Shown: positions 51,141-60,305, counted from the stretch's first letter. The stretch is 64,000 bases of DNA from Lysinibacillus sp. ZYM-1 (GCF_001308875.1 NZ_KQ465109.1:62001-126000), one strand, 5' to 3'. Notes: generated by a model not told the origin, from the sequence alone. Translations and numbers: made by a program.

Positions 51141-52067
51141 TTATTGTAAAAATTTCTCTTCAAAGAACTTTAATTGATGTTCTAATGTAATCGGGTCATT
51201 GAAATAAAAGGCATTCGCATTCACTTCAAATAAATGACCATTTTTCACCGCCTCTAAATCTTTAAACCATGCTGCGTCTGTAAAAGTGTTATCTTGATCT
51301 TGGAACATACTGAAAATCACATAGTCCCCTGCATAGTCCCCTAAAACTTCTTGAGAAATAGCATAGTAGCCTGGCTCTAAAGCTGTTTCTTTTACTTTCT
51401 CAGGCATTTTCAAGCCCATTTCTTGATATAAAATCTCTGTTCCACGACCCCAGTTATCGCCATAAATATAAAATTGTTTATTAAAGTTTTCTGCCACTGT
51501 TACAGTTGCATCTTCACCAATTTTTTCTTTAATTTTTTTACCTGATTCTGCTGCACGTGCTTTAAAATCTTCTACCCATGCCGTTGCTTCTTTTTCTTTA
51601 TTTACAACTTTACCGATTTCAATAAATTGTTGTAAATAATCCACTTTCCCATACGTAAATAATACAGTTGGTGCAATTTCTGCTAATTTATCAGCATTTT
51701 CAATGCCATTTAAACCAATGATTAAGTCTGGTTCTAGCTCAAGAATTTTTTCAATATCCGTATTTTCAACAACTACTGCATCTTTAATAGCATCTTCAAA
51801 GTTTGGATTTTTTGCTGCCCATGCATCTACACCGACAACATTAACATCAAGCTGTAATAAATCTCCTACAAAAGAAGATAACACGACTACACGTTTAGGG
51901 TTTGCTGGTACTTCAATAGGACCTGCCTCAGATTGATAAGTAATTGTTTCTGCTGAAGTCGCTTCTTTCGATCCTTCATCAGCCTTTTCTGTTTTCTCTT
52001 CTTTATTGCCGCACGCCGCTAGGACTAGTACGAGCATCATAAACATTGGTAATAACCACTTTTTCAT
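51141..52067 (-). CDS. Iron-siderophore binding lipoprotein (FhuD/YfiY-like)
   Basis: 308-aa solute-binding protein of the Peripla_BP_2 (FecB) family. Lipobox LVLAACG. VEVPANPKRVVVLSSFVGDLLQLDVNVVGVDAW and DIEKILELEPDLIIGLNG are the family pattern. Delivers ferric siderophore to the two FecCD permeases. Start is ATG 52067 because AAGGAG lies 7 nt upstream; an ATG two codons earlier is 1 nt from it. Ligand class (hydroxamate, catechol or citrate) is not readable. Confidence 0.94.
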   Translation of the reverse strand: MKKWLLPMFMMLVLVLAACGNKEEKTEKADEGSKEATSAETITYQSEAGPIEVPANPKRVVVLSSFVGDLLQLDVNVVGVDAWAAKNPNFEDAIKDAVVVENTDIEKILELEPDLIIGLNGIENADKLAEIAPTVLFTYGKVDYLQQFIEIGKVVNKEKEATAWVEDFKARAAESGKKIKEKIGEDATVTVAENFNKQFYIYGDNWGRGTEILYQEMGLKMPEKVKETALEPGYYAISQEVLGDYAGDYVIFSMFQDQDNTFTDAAWFKDLEAVKNGHLFEVNANAFYFNDPITLEHQLKFFEEKFLQ

Positions 52068-52079
52068 TGTCATTCTCCT

Positions 52080-52868
52080 TTAAACGCTTTGTAATAAGTT
52101 ATATGTAATGCACATTGGTTTGTTTGTTCGTGGATCTTGGCCAATTACAGCATCAATATTAAACACTTTTTTTAATACTTCTGGAACCATGACTTCCTCA
52201 GCTGTTCCAAATTTTACAAGCTCTCCTTGTGACAGTGCCACAATATAATCAGAGAAACGTGCAGCTTGATTTAAATCATGGAGTACCATGACAATCGTAC
52301 GCCCTTGTTCTTCATTCAGCTTGTAAAGTAACTCTAAAACCTCTAATTGATGTGCCATGTCTAAATATGTTGTCGGCTCATCTAAAAAGATGATGTCGGT
52401 TTCTTGAGCTAACGACATTGCAATCCATACTCGTTGACGCTGTCCACCTGATAAAGCATCCACAGATTGCAAGCGGAAGTCTTCGGTTTTTGTCACTTGT
52501 AAAGCCCAGTCAATGACCTCTTTATCTTTCTGTGATAAATTGCCAAAGCCCTTTTGATAGGGAAATCGACCGTAGGATACAAGCTCTTCCACTGTTAAAC
52601 CATGTGCACTTTCTGGGCTTTGCGGTAAAATGGCAAGTTCTTTCGCCAATTCTTTCGTGTTCATCTTGGAAATATTTTGACCATCCAGAATGACCTGTCC
52701 ACTCTCATGCTTTAAAATACGTGTAATGGCCTTTAATAAGGTAGACTTGCCACAACCATTTGAACCAATGATGGTTGTGATTTTGCCATCTGGAATTTGC
52801 AGCGATAAGTCATGCACAATCGTTTTATTCTCATAACCAACACGAATCGATTCAACTTCTAAACGCAA
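52080..52868 (-). CDS. Iron-siderophore ABC transporter ATP-binding protein (FecE/YusV type)
   Basis: 262-aa ATPase. Walker A GSNGCGKST, signature ALSGGQRQRVWIAMSLAQ, Walker B IIFLDEPTTYLD. The YLDMAHQLEVLELL stretch is typical of siderophore ATPases. Start set at TTG 52868, 6 nt after GAGAGGG; an upstream GTG at 52916 would add residues that do not fit the family. First gene of the operon ATPase-binding protein-permease-permease, behind a Fur box shared with the divergent reductase. Confidence 0.93.
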   Translation of the reverse strand: MRLEVESIRVGYENKTIVHDLSLQIPDGKITTIIGSNGCGKSTLLKAITRILKHESGQVILDGQNISKMNTKELAKELAILPQSPESAHGLTVEELVSYGRFPYQKGFGNLSQKDKEVIDWALQVTKTEDFRLQSVDALSGGQRQRVWIAMSLAQETDIIFLDEPTTYLDMAHQLEVLELLYKLNEEQGRTIVMVLHDLNQAARFSDYIVALSQGELVKFGTAEEVMVPEVLKKVFNIDAVIGQDPRTNKPMCITYNLLQSV

Positions 52869-52925
52869 TTTGGACCCTCTCTTTCTTTTTACTTCTTTCC
52901 ATGCTATGATATGCACAGTTAAAAA

Positions 52926-52940
52926 TGATAATCATTATCA
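52926..52940. promoter_or_regulatory. Fur box between siderophore operon and ferredoxin-NADP reductase
   Basis: TGATAAT-C-ATTATCA, a perfect 7-1-7 repeat 57 bp before the ATPase start (minus) and 75 bp before the reductase start (plus). One Fur dimer site can control both divergent units. Confidence 0.92.
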
Positions 52941-53015
52941 CTAGAATTAGTCTAGTTTTATGATAAGATTTTGTCAATTACTTTTTTACTATTTATTAAG
53001 GATGTGGCAATAAAA

Positions 53016-54065
53016 ATGCAACATGTATATGATGTGACAATTATTGGCGGAGGCCCTGCTGGCTTGTATAGCGCCTTTTATAGTGGTTTACGTGGATTAA
53101 AAACAAAGTTAATTGAAAGTCAATCACAGCTTGGTGGAAAAGTATTACTTTATCCTGAAAAGCTGATTTGGGATATTGGTGGGCACCCCCCTGTGTTAGG
53201 CGAGCAATTTGTAAAACAATTGATCCAGCAAGCTAAAACATTTGACTCTACTATCCTAACAAACACAAAAGTAGATTTTATTGAACGACAAGAAGATCTA
53301 TTTATTGTACATACGGCAACTGGTGAAAAGCATTATTCGAAAACAGTCCTACTAGCGGTTGGTGGGGGTATTATTAATCCTCAAAAACTAACACTGGAAG
53401 GTGCTGAGAAATATGAAATGACCAATTTACACTATACCGTCCAATCCTATAAACGTTTTGTGAATAAGGATATCCTTATTTCTGGTGGTGGCAATGCGGC
53501 CATTGATTGGGCTGTCGAACTGAGCCCAATTGCTAAAAGTGTGACAGTGGTTTACCGAAAGGATACATTATCGGCGCATGAAGCAACAGTAAAGGAAGCC
53601 ATTGATGCTGGGGTCCTTATTGAATGTAATACGACTATTACGAAACTTTTAGCAAATGATGATAAAACGGCTATTCAATTAGTAAGATGTGAAAATTCAA
53701 AAACGAAGGAAAGCTACACTCGTCAAATTGATGAGGTTATCATTAGTCATGGCTATAATTGTGAAGCCTCCCTCACATTTGATGAAGCGATTTCGATTCC
53801 CAAAAAGGATGATTATTATTTTGAAGGCAAAGCCACAGGCGAAACAGCACAGCCTGGTATTTTCGCGGCAGGAGACATTTTAACATTTGAAGGAAAAATT
53901 AATTTGCTTCTTGGGACATTCCAAGATGCAGCCAACGCGGTCAACTCTATTAAAACTTATTTAGAGCCAACAGCTTATCGTCATGGCATGGTGTCCTCTC
54001 ATAATGAGCTATTTAAAGAGAAAAACCGCTCCATTATCGAAAAACAACTTGTCCCAGCCCAGTAA
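53016..54065 (+). CDS. Ferredoxin/flavodoxin-NADP+ reductase (YumC/YcgT type)
   Basis: 349-aa flavoprotein of the thioredoxin-reductase fold but without the CxxC redox pair, which marks it as ferredoxin-NADP reductase. FAD loop TIIGGGPAGLYSAFYSG, NADPH loop ISGGGNAAIDWAVELS and C-terminal FAAGDI. B. subtilis YcgT, a Fur-regulated homologue, is the closest role: supplying electrons, perhaps to release iron from siderophores taken up by the divergent importer. Start ATG 53016 behind AAGGATG. The C-terminus is slightly longer than in YumC. Confidence 0.93.
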   Translation: MQHVYDVTIIGGGPAGLYSAFYSGLRGLKTKLIESQSQLGGKVLLYPEKLIWDIGGHPPVLGEQFVKQLIQQAKTFDSTILTNTKVDFIERQEDLFIVHTATGEKHYSKTVLLAVGGGIINPQKLTLEGAEKYEMTNLHYTVQSYKRFVNKDILISGGGNAAIDWAVELSPIAKSVTVVYRKDTLSAHEATVKEAIDAGVLIECNTTITKLLANDDKTAIQLVRCENSKTKESYTRQIDEVIISHGYNCEASLTFDEAISIPKKDDYYFEGKATGETAQPGIFAAGDILTFEGKINLLLGTFQDAANAVNSIKTYLEPTAYRHGMVSSHNELFKEKNRSIIEKQLVPAQ

Positions 54066-54075
54066 TCCTCAACAG

Positions 54076-54115
54076 AAACCCTCTTAAAGATAACATTCTT
54101 AAGAGGGTTTCTTTC
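54076..54115 (+). terminator. Rho-independent terminator of the reductase gene
   Basis: AAACCCTCTTA (54076-54086) pairs with TAAGAGGGTTT (54100-54110), followed by T-rich sequence. Confidence 0.87.
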
Positions 54116-54117
54116 TT

Positions 54118-54357
54118 TTATCTGAATAAACTTAATAATGCTCCCATCTGTCTTAACATATTTACGCCATTCGTAATCGTCCCAGCATGCCCCATGATTG
54201 TATTTAAATCTGGCAATCTCCCTAATCTAAGAGCTTGAAATTGCTGATTGGGTGGATAGTTAGGTTGCATCGTTCTACCTCGAAATGGAGGACCAAAAGT
54301 TCCTATCTGGTTTGACGGATAGACTCCTCTTCTATAATTCGGCTGAAAATGTGGCAT
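54118..54357 (-). CDS. Small Gln/Pro/Arg-rich protein, possibly spore-related (YppG/YqfQ-like)
   Basis: 79 aa. The N-terminal half is rich in Pro, Asn, Gln, Arg and Tyr; the C-terminal half (DLNTIMGHAGTITNGVNMLRQMGALLSLF) is a hydrophobic helix pair. Small Bacillaceae proteins such as YppG and YqfQ share this layout and are spore-associated, but the match here is only by pattern. ATG with SD AGGAGGT. It is convergent with the reductase gene and its 3' end touches that gene's terminator. Alternative: unrelated secreted or membrane peptide. Confidence 0.72.
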   Translation of the reverse strand: MPHFQPNYRRGVYPSNQIGTFGPPFRGRTMQPNYPPNQQFQALRLGRLPDLNTIMGHAGTITNGVNMLRQMGALLSLFR

Positions 54358-54532
54358 TTATACACCTCCTATCTAAAAGCTCTTCACTAGTATATGTGCG
54401 TCATTTATCAAGGAATTAGACGTATGAAGAAGTGGTCAAAAATAATATATTTCTGTCCTATAAAATAATATGGAATGCTAGCTCGTAAAGGAACCATACT
54501 AGTTTTCTTTTCATACTATATGAAAAAAGAAG

Positions 54533-55240
54533 GTGGTTTTCATTCAAGGCTCTAATTATCTCCAGTTTTTAGCAAAATTTGGTGTTGGCGGCGCCCATCC
54601 TGGTGGCATTAATCTATCAAAAGAAATATGGAAAGCAGAGAGCATCCAGCCAACCTCTCATCTTTTAGATGTTGGTTGTGGTACAGGTCAAACAGCTGCC
54701 TTTTTAGCCTCTCACTATGCAGCAAATGTAACAGGCATCGATATCAATCCTATTATGATAGAAAAAGCACGTCATAGAATGCAAAAAGCACGGTTACCAG
54801 TCAACATCATCCAAGGTTCAATTGAGGAAACATCGTTACCTAATGAAGCCTTTGACTTTGTTCTTGCTGAATCGGTTCTTGCTTTTGTTGATAAACAACG
54901 TGCATTGCAAGAAATTTTCCGTTTATTGAAACAAGGTGGCCGCTTGGTTGCCATTGAATTTACCATTCCTACGTTGCTTTCCTCTCAACTAACAGACGAC
55001 ATCCAACAATTTTACGGATTTGATGCTCTCCTCACAAAAAAGGATTGGGTAGCCCTCTTGCAACAGACAGGATTTCAAGATATTCGCATCCAAAAAAATA
55101 AAACTATTTCAACCAAGCCTGAATTCGATGTTTCTAAACATATTGAATCCGAGCTGTACGATGTCATGGATCAGCATATTTCGATGAATGAAAAGTACGA
55201 AAACATTTTAGATTATCGCATCTATTCCTGTTCAAAATAA
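54533..55240 (+). CDS. SAM-dependent methyltransferase (class I)
   Basis: 235-aa enzyme. SAM-binding motif I HLLDVGCGTGQTAAFLA (about 43-59), GIDINPIMIEKARHRM (motif II region), ESVLAFVDKQRALQEIFRLLKQGGRLV (motif III). Typical of small-molecule O/N/C-methyltransferases of the Methyltransf_11 type; acceptor unknown. The start is unclear: GTG 54533 is used here, but its SD is overlapped; no in-frame ATG lies nearby. Own terminator downstream. Confidence 0.9.
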   Translation: MVFIQGSNYLQFLAKFGVGGAHPGGINLSKEIWKAESIQPTSHLLDVGCGTGQTAAFLASHYAANVTGIDINPIMIEKARHRMQKARLPVNIIQGSIEETSLPNEAFDFVLAESVLAFVDKQRALQEIFRLLKQGGRLVAIEFTIPTLLSSQLTDDIQQFYGFDALLTKKDWVALLQQTGFQDIRIQKNKTISTKPEFDVSKHIESELYDVMDQHISMNEKYENILDYRIYSCSK

Positions 55241-55246
55241 TCTTCT

Positions 55247-55275
55247 AACCAGCATCCAAGTGTTGCTGGTTTTTT
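55247..55275 (+). terminator. Rho-independent terminator of the methyltransferase gene
   Basis: AACCAGCA (55247-55254) pairs with TGCTGGTT (55264-55271), then a run of T. Confidence 0.85.
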
Positions 55276-55380
55276 GTTATGACACCTGTCATATAGTTTC
55301 TTTGACTGGTGTGAATAGGTTTCTCCTTCTTGTTTTTTTATTATGAATATAAGAAAAACAAAGAAAGAGTGATAGAACAT

Positions 55381-56508
55381 ATGCAAACACAACAAAGGCT
55401 CCCTTTTATCGATATGCTAAGAGGGTTCGCGGTCTTAGGAACTCTCGGAACGAATATTTGGATTTTTGCTTATCTTGGCGATTTATCGTATATCACTACG
55501 AATAACTATTCTGGCTGGTGGTCTTTCAATGATTTTTTACGAATGTTAGTACTATTTTTTGTAAACGGAAAGTTACTAGGCTTATTAACGATTATGTTCG
55601 GGGTAGGTCTACAGTTAAAATACCAGCAAGCACTTCGTAAAGGAAATGCTTGGCCTGGCGTGTATCTTTGGACCATTGTCTTTTTAGGGTTGGAAGGACT
55701 GCTTCATTACACACTTGTCATGGAATATGATATTTTAATGAGCTACGCCGTTACAGCTTTCATCGTGGCTTTTCTAATCAAATTAGGCGACAAAGTCATG
55801 ACATGGGCTTTCTATCTTTTAGGTAGCTTTCACGTCCTCCTGATTCTCTTTATTTTTGGCATTACCTTACTTGGGGCTAGCGTTTCCTTAAATGGTATGG
55901 AGACTGTCGCTGTCCTCTATGAAAATGGTACTTGGCTAGCGCAAGTACAACATCGCCTGACAAACTTTTTATTTTATCGCACGGAAGCTATTTTTATTAT
56001 CCCTATGAATGTTTTTTTATTTATACTTGGCGTCAAGTTCATGCGCAATGAGGTTTTTTCAGCAACGAACAAAGGACATCAGGCTCGACAAAAACTTTTT
56101 AAAATCGGTGTCTTCATTGGCATTCCTTTAAATCTTCTTATTTTTATCCCCGGGGGGCTTTTTGATTTACCTGTTCGCTATTTATGTGCGCCGATTCTAT
56201 CGATTGGCTATATTGGAATTTTAGGTAAACTGGTAGAATATAAGAGGCTAGAATGGCTTTGGCAACGATTTGCCAATGTCGGCAAAATGTCATTGAGCTG
56301 TTATGTCCTGCAAAACGTGCTTGCATCTATTATTTTTTACGGCTGGGGGCTTGGCTTAGGTGGGCAAGTTAATAGCATTGTTATTATATGTATTTGGCTA
56401 GCCCTATCTTGCCTACAGCTAGTTCTAGCGTCATTTTGGCAGCGGCAATTTCACATTGGTCCGATGGAATGGATTCGAAAAAAAACGATTCAAGCTATGA
56501 CACAGTAA
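55381..56508 (+). CDS. DUF418 family membrane protein
   Basis: 375-aa integral membrane protein with about eight to ten helices. IDMLRGFAVLGTLGTNIWIF at the N-terminus (DxLRGxAxxGxxxxN) and a C-terminal GKMSLSCYVLQN motif place it in DUF418, an acyltransferase-like family of unknown function common in Firmicutes. ATG 55381 follows AAAGAGTGA. No terminator separates it from the downstream kinase/regulator pair, so all three probably form one operon, and the two-component system may respond to, or control, this protein. Confidence 0.88.
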   Translation: MQTQQRLPFIDMLRGFAVLGTLGTNIWIFAYLGDLSYITTNNYSGWWSFNDFLRMLVLFFVNGKLLGLLTIMFGVGLQLKYQQALRKGNAWPGVYLWTIVFLGLEGLLHYTLVMEYDILMSYAVTAFIVAFLIKLGDKVMTWAFYLLGSFHVLLILFIFGITLLGASVSLNGMETVAVLYENGTWLAQVQHRLTNFLFYRTEAIFIIPMNVFLFILGVKFMRNEVFSATNKGHQARQKLFKIGVFIGIPLNLLIFIPGGLFDLPVRYLCAPILSIGYIGILGKLVEYKRLEWLWQRFANVGKMSLSCYVLQNVLASIIFYGWGLGLGGQVNSIVIICIWLALSCLQLVLASFWQRQFHIGPMEWIRKKTIQAMTQ

Positions 56509-56590
56509 TAAGCAACAAAGGATGGTGTAAGCAATAAAAATATACCCCAGAGAACAAGTTAAACATTATTTAATCATCGATGTTGTATCC

Positions 56591-57637
56591 TTGGTTGTCT
56601 TGGTAACGATGGTATTATGGTCTCATTCAGTACTCCCTTTCATGGCTAAAATAGCTATCTTAGGCTTGTATCTAGCTGCTTTCTATATGTCTTTATGGAA
56701 TCGAGATTGGAAGTTACTACTTGCCTCACTTGTAGGCTTCCTTCTTATTAACATCCTTGCCATTTACGAGGATATCTTCATGCTTATCTTCGGTTTTACC
56801 TTCGCCGATTTATTAGGAAGAGCCAAATCCAAATGGCATATTGCTAGTGGGATGCTTGGTATGGCTGTCATGTTTTTAATCGTTCTGAGGATGACCACGG
56901 ATTCCCTAGTACCCGCTGATTCACAGGTACTAGCATCCATGATGATCATTCAATTGGTATTCCCTGTCCTCATTTATTTTGTAGAAAAGTCGAAAAACCT
57001 ACAATCCAAATTGGCTGATGTCAATACACAGCTTGTTCAACAAGAGGAAAGACAGCGTATTGCTAGAGATCTTCATGACACGATTGGTCACACCCTGACG
57101 ATGATTAAAGTCAAAACAGAACTGACCACTAAACTGATCGACAGAGATCCTTCAAGTGTCAAACAAGAATTAAATGACATATTAGCCACAACACGTACAG
57201 CCTTAAAGCAAGTACGTGAGCTCGTATCCGATATGAATTTTGTGTCTCTACAAACGGAGCTGCTACACTGTCAGCAGCTTTTACAAAGTGCGCATATTAC
57301 TACCACTATTAACAATCACTGTCCTAAAATCGTTCTTTCGAGTGTAGAGGAAACCATGTTAGCTTTATGTGTACGTGAGGCTACCACTAATATGCTGAAG
57401 CATAGTCAGGCGCAGAGCTGCCAGATGAAGATCCAATGTCAAAAAGGACAATATACTGTTGCTATTCAAGATGATGGAATTGGTTTGCAACAAGAGGGAC
57501 TTGGCAATGGCATCAACTCGATGAAAGAAAGAATGCGTGTTCTTCATGGTTATGCCCTGATTGAAGGCAATACAACGACAGGTACGAGCGTGTTATTCAG
57601 CATACCAATTCAAGATGGAAAGGAGCCTCCGACATGA
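56591..57637 (+). CDS. Sensor histidine kinase (NarL-type, DesK/LiaS-like)
   Basis: About 348 aa as drawn. Five or six membrane segments (to about residue 130), then a coiled DHp with ERQRIARDLHDTIGHTLTMIK (phospho-His in LHDTIGH) and an HATPase_3 domain with EATTNMLKHSQA and DDGIGLQQEGLGNGI. It partners the NarL regulator that overlaps it by 4 bp. The first residues look truncated: in-frame codons back to 56534 (IKIYPREQVKHYLIID) read like the family N-terminus, but only ATA codons are there for a start. A rare start or a mutated ATG is possible. Confidence 0.9.
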   Translation: MVVLVTMVLWSHSVLPFMAKIAILGLYLAAFYMSLWNRDWKLLLASLVGFLLINILAIYEDIFMLIFGFTFADLLGRAKSKWHIASGMLGMAVMFLIVLRMTTDSLVPADSQVLASMMIIQLVFPVLIYFVEKSKNLQSKLADVNTQLVQQEERQRIARDLHDTIGHTLTMIKVKTELTTKLIDRDPSSVKQELNDILATTRTALKQVRELVSDMNFVSLQTELLHCQQLLQSAHITTTINNHCPKIVLSSVEETMLALCVREATTNMLKHSQAQSCQMKIQCQKGQYTVAIQDDGIGLQQEGLGNGINSMKERMRVLHGYALIEGNTTTGTSVLFSIPIQDGKEPPT

Positions 57638-58239
57638 TAAGAGTTTTACTAGCAGAGGACCAACAAATGTTACGTGGTGCCTTAACATCCCTTTTGTCAT
57701 TTGAACCAGATATTGAGGTAATAGCTGAAGTTTCGGATGGTCAAAAAGCGTGGGACTACATTCAACAGGAACTACCCGATGTTTGCCTAGTAGATATTGA
57801 AATGCCCCATCTTTCAGGGTTAGAACTTGCTGAAAAAATCAAAGTGGCTAATTTGCCCTGTAAAGTGATGATTGTCACAACGTTTGCACGCCCTGGCTAT
57901 TTACAAAAAGCAATGGATTGTGAGGTACACGGTTACTTACTGAAAGATGAACCGATTGATTATTTAATCGCTACTATTCGAAAAATCATGCAGGGTGAAA
58001 AGGTGGTCAGTAAAGATTTAGCCGCTACCTTGTTTATGAAGGAGCAAAACCCTTTAAATGAGCGAGAAATCGCTGTGCTACAACTGGTGAAGGTAGGCTT
58101 GACCACCAATGAAATTAGTAAGCAATTATTTTTAACAAAGGGAACCATTCGTAATTATTTATCCACCTCTATTCAAAAGCTACAAGTAGAATCCAGACAG
58201 CAAGCTGCTCAGGTAGCTAGTGAAAAAGGCTGGCTATAA
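57634..58239 (+). CDS. NarL/FixJ family response regulator
   Basis: 201-aa regulator. Receiver domain (1-118) with acidic residues at 8-9, phospho-Asp in VCLVDIEMPHLSG (about residue 54) and a LuxR-type HTH (about 140-195, LNEREIAVLQLVKVGLTTNEISKQLFLTKGTIRNYLSTSIQKL). Overlaps the kinase gene (ATGA), so coupled to it. Resembles DesR and LiaR. Targets unknown; the DUF418 gene upstream in the same operon is a candidate. Confidence 0.94.
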   Translation: MIRVLLAEDQQMLRGALTSLLSFEPDIEVIAEVSDGQKAWDYIQQELPDVCLVDIEMPHLSGLELAEKIKVANLPCKVMIVTTFARPGYLQKAMDCEVHGYLLKDEPIDYLIATIRKIMQGEKVVSKDLAATLFMKEQNPLNEREIAVLQLVKVGLTTNEISKQLFLTKGTIRNYLSTSIQKLQVESRQQAAQVASEKGWL

Positions 58240-58240
58240 C

Positions 58241-58273
58241 AAAAAATCTCGCCACAGCCGTGACGAGATTTTT
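58241..58273 (+). terminator. Rho-independent terminator of the DUF418/two-component operon
   Basis: AAAATCTCG (58243-58251) pairs with CGAGATTTT (58264-58272) followed by T-rich sequence. Confidence 0.87.
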
Positions 58274-58352
58274 ATCATGTTAGAATAAAATACATTACAT
58301 GAAATAGGTTTCAGGTTTCAAATGACAGATTCATTATTTTATTAATTTCTTA

Positions 58353-59438
58353 TTATTTTCCTTGTAGGACTACATTTGTCGCTGTAGCCCAGTTGTTTAA
58401 TGGGACAACTGTATAGCTTACATTTGCTTTTAACGTGCCACCGTTCGCAAGATCGAAAATACCTACAGCCCCTTTACGTGATGAGTAGCGGTATTGTGCT
58501 TGTAATGTGCTACCATCATTTCCTTTTAGCTCTACACTTCTGCCAGCAAGTAAATCTGATTGTGGATCGTTTGTTAATTGTAATTCAAATGATTTATCAT
58601 CAATTGCTTTAACAGATTGTAGTACAAACGGTGCGATTTCTTTCGCTACAAAGCTCTTTACATCAATCTCAGCCCATTGTGAGTACACACGATATGTCAC
58701 ACCTGGCTTTAACGTTTGACCTGCTGGTAATCTAAATTGAGAAGCTTGTCTGCCATCAGCTGCTTGTGTAAATGGTACATAATTAGCGACAAACTCTTCT
58801 CCTTCACTTGTTTTCACTGTTACATAGCGATCACGTAAAGAAGAAATAATATCAAAGCGTTTGCCACTAGCATCACGATTTTGACGGTCTAAGCTAAATG
58901 CAAGATTCCCACGTCCTGCACGGTAAGCTTCAATGATATTGGCATAATCCACAACGCCATCCTCCTGGAATGCTTCCAGTGTAAAAGTATCATTTGTTAC
59001 TTGCTCTACATTTCGTACAAATACTTTCTCATCTGTGCCTTCAAAAACTTTATTGCGTTGTTCTTTATAGCTCAATGTATAGATGAAGTCATCTTCTTGG
59101 AACGTTACAGGTACAATATATGTACTCTTAGAACCTGTCATTAATCGAGGAACATTGACAATCTCTAAATCTCCATTAAAAATAAAGTGTTTTTTAATAG
59201 CATCTAAATTGTTCAGATCTACATCGGCTGCTGCTAAAGGCTGGTTAAATATAATTTGTAGTGTCATTGTGTTTAATGGCTTAATGTTGGTAATTTTCGC
59301 TACCTGCTCATTTTCAGCTGCTGCTACTGCTTTATTATTTGCTGCATCTGCGTTTAACGGCTCACCAAATGTTACTAAACCTGCTGATAATACTGATAAA
59401 GCTAATGCTGCTGGGACAATACGTTTACTTAATTTCAT
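58353..59438 (-). CDS. Secreted protein with Ig-like/S-layer-type repeats
   Basis: 361-aa exported protein: clear signal peptide (about 1-33, cleavage after ADA). The mature protein has two or more similar beta-rich segments (NIKPLNTMTLQIIFNQPL; EQVTNDTFTLEAFQED; QSVKAIDDKSFELQLTND) of the kind found in Ig-like domains of S-layer proteins. No SLH anchor, transpeptidase site or catalytic motif is seen, so wall attachment is unclear. ATG with SD AAAGGAG. Single-gene unit. Could be a surface structural or adhesion-type protein; function unknown. Confidence 0.78.
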   Translation of the reverse strand: MKLSKRIVPAALALSVLSAGLVTFGEPLNADAANNKAVAAAENEQVAKITNIKPLNTMTLQIIFNQPLAAADVDLNNLDAIKKHFIFNGDLEIVNVPRLMTGSKSTYIVPVTFQEDDFIYTLSYKEQRNKVFEGTDEKVFVRNVEQVTNDTFTLEAFQEDGVVDYANIIEAYRAGRGNLAFSLDRQNRDASGKRFDIISSLRDRYVTVKTSEGEEFVANYVPFTQAADGRQASQFRLPAGQTLKPGVTYRVYSQWAEIDVKSFVAKEIAPFVLQSVKAIDDKSFELQLTNDPQSDLLAGRSVELKGNDGSTLQAQYRYSSRKGAVGIFDLANGGTLKANVSYTVVPLNNWATATNVVLQGK

Positions 59439-59560
59439 CTTTTTAACGCTCCTTTATGGTGTAATTTGGTTTACAATATTTATCATAAAGTCCATATCTA
59501 AACTGCCAATAAATAAACTATTAAAAAAGAATTAAAAAATCGGAAAAATAATTTAAGAAC

Positions 59561-59592
59561 AAAAAACTGTTTAGAATAGTCTCTACAGTTTT
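59561..59592 (-). terminator. Rho-independent terminator of the ankyrin gene
   Basis: AAAACTGT (59563-59570) pairs with ACAGTTTT (59585-59592), then T-run on the minus strand. Confidence 0.75.
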
Positions 59593-59594
59593 GA

Positions 59595-60305
59595 TTATTT
59601 TGCTCCTGCTGCGATAAGGATTTTTTCAATCTCTTTAAATCCTCGCTGTTTCGCATGCTGTAATGGTGTCACATTATTTTGATCTGGAATGTTGACATCC
59701 GCACCATGATCAATCAACATTTGAATGACCGTTTGCTGTGTTGGGTTGCCGTTATTTAAAATGATTGCTTCCATCAATGCCGTCCATCCCAGATGATTGA
59801 CATGATTAACATCAATGTTTGTGGTAGTTAATAATTCCTCAATAACCTCCATGTGGCCATGCTCAGATGCCGGAATTAATGCCGTTCCCCCATAGCGATT
59901 TACAATCGTAGGATCTGCCCCTGCTTGAATCGTTAACTTTAATAGATCCAGATAGCCTTCCGCACCTGCATATAGAAAGGGCGTGTTTTGCATATCATCC
60001 TGTATGTTCACATCAGCACCTGCATCTATTAGTAATTTCGCTGCTTCAACATCCTGATTGTACGTGGCAATCATCAAAGCTGTTCGATTGTTTGAGTCTT
60101 GCGCATTTGTATCCACTTTTTGGTTTAAAACCTCTTTAAGTGCGTCCAAATCTCTTTTTTCTACTGCTTGAAACAAGTGACTAGTCACATCTGTAGCCAT
60201 CTCCTCTTTTCCCCCTTTTTCAAGCTTTATAGCCTCCATATCATTTGAGGCACATCCCTGCAATAAAAAGGATAAAGCTATGATGACCGCTTGCATCTTC
60301 TTCAT
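59595..60305 (-). CDS. Ankyrin-repeat lipoprotein
   Basis: 236-aa exported lipoprotein: signal peptide with lipobox LLQGC (Cys18). The rest is about five ankyrin repeats of ~33 residues (for example NRTALMIATYNQDVEAAKLLIDAGADVNIQ, then MQNTPFLYAGAEGYLDLLKL). Ankyrin repeats bind proteins, so this is likely a surface-tethered interaction module. SD is weak (GAGGGCGG about 12 nt away). It lies next to, but is transcribed separately from, the OmpR/HisKA pair. Function unknown. Confidence 0.88.
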   Translation of the reverse strand: MKKMQAVIIALSFLLQGCASNDMEAIKLEKGGKEEMATDVTSHLFQAVEKRDLDALKEVLNQKVDTNAQDSNNRTALMIATYNQDVEAAKLLIDAGADVNIQDDMQNTPFLYAGAEGYLDLLKLTIQAGADPTIVNRYGGTALIPASEHGHMEVIEELLTTTNIDVNHVNHLGWTALMEAIILNNGNPTQQTVIQMLIDHGADVNIPDQNNVTPLQHAKQRGFKEIEKILIAAGAK

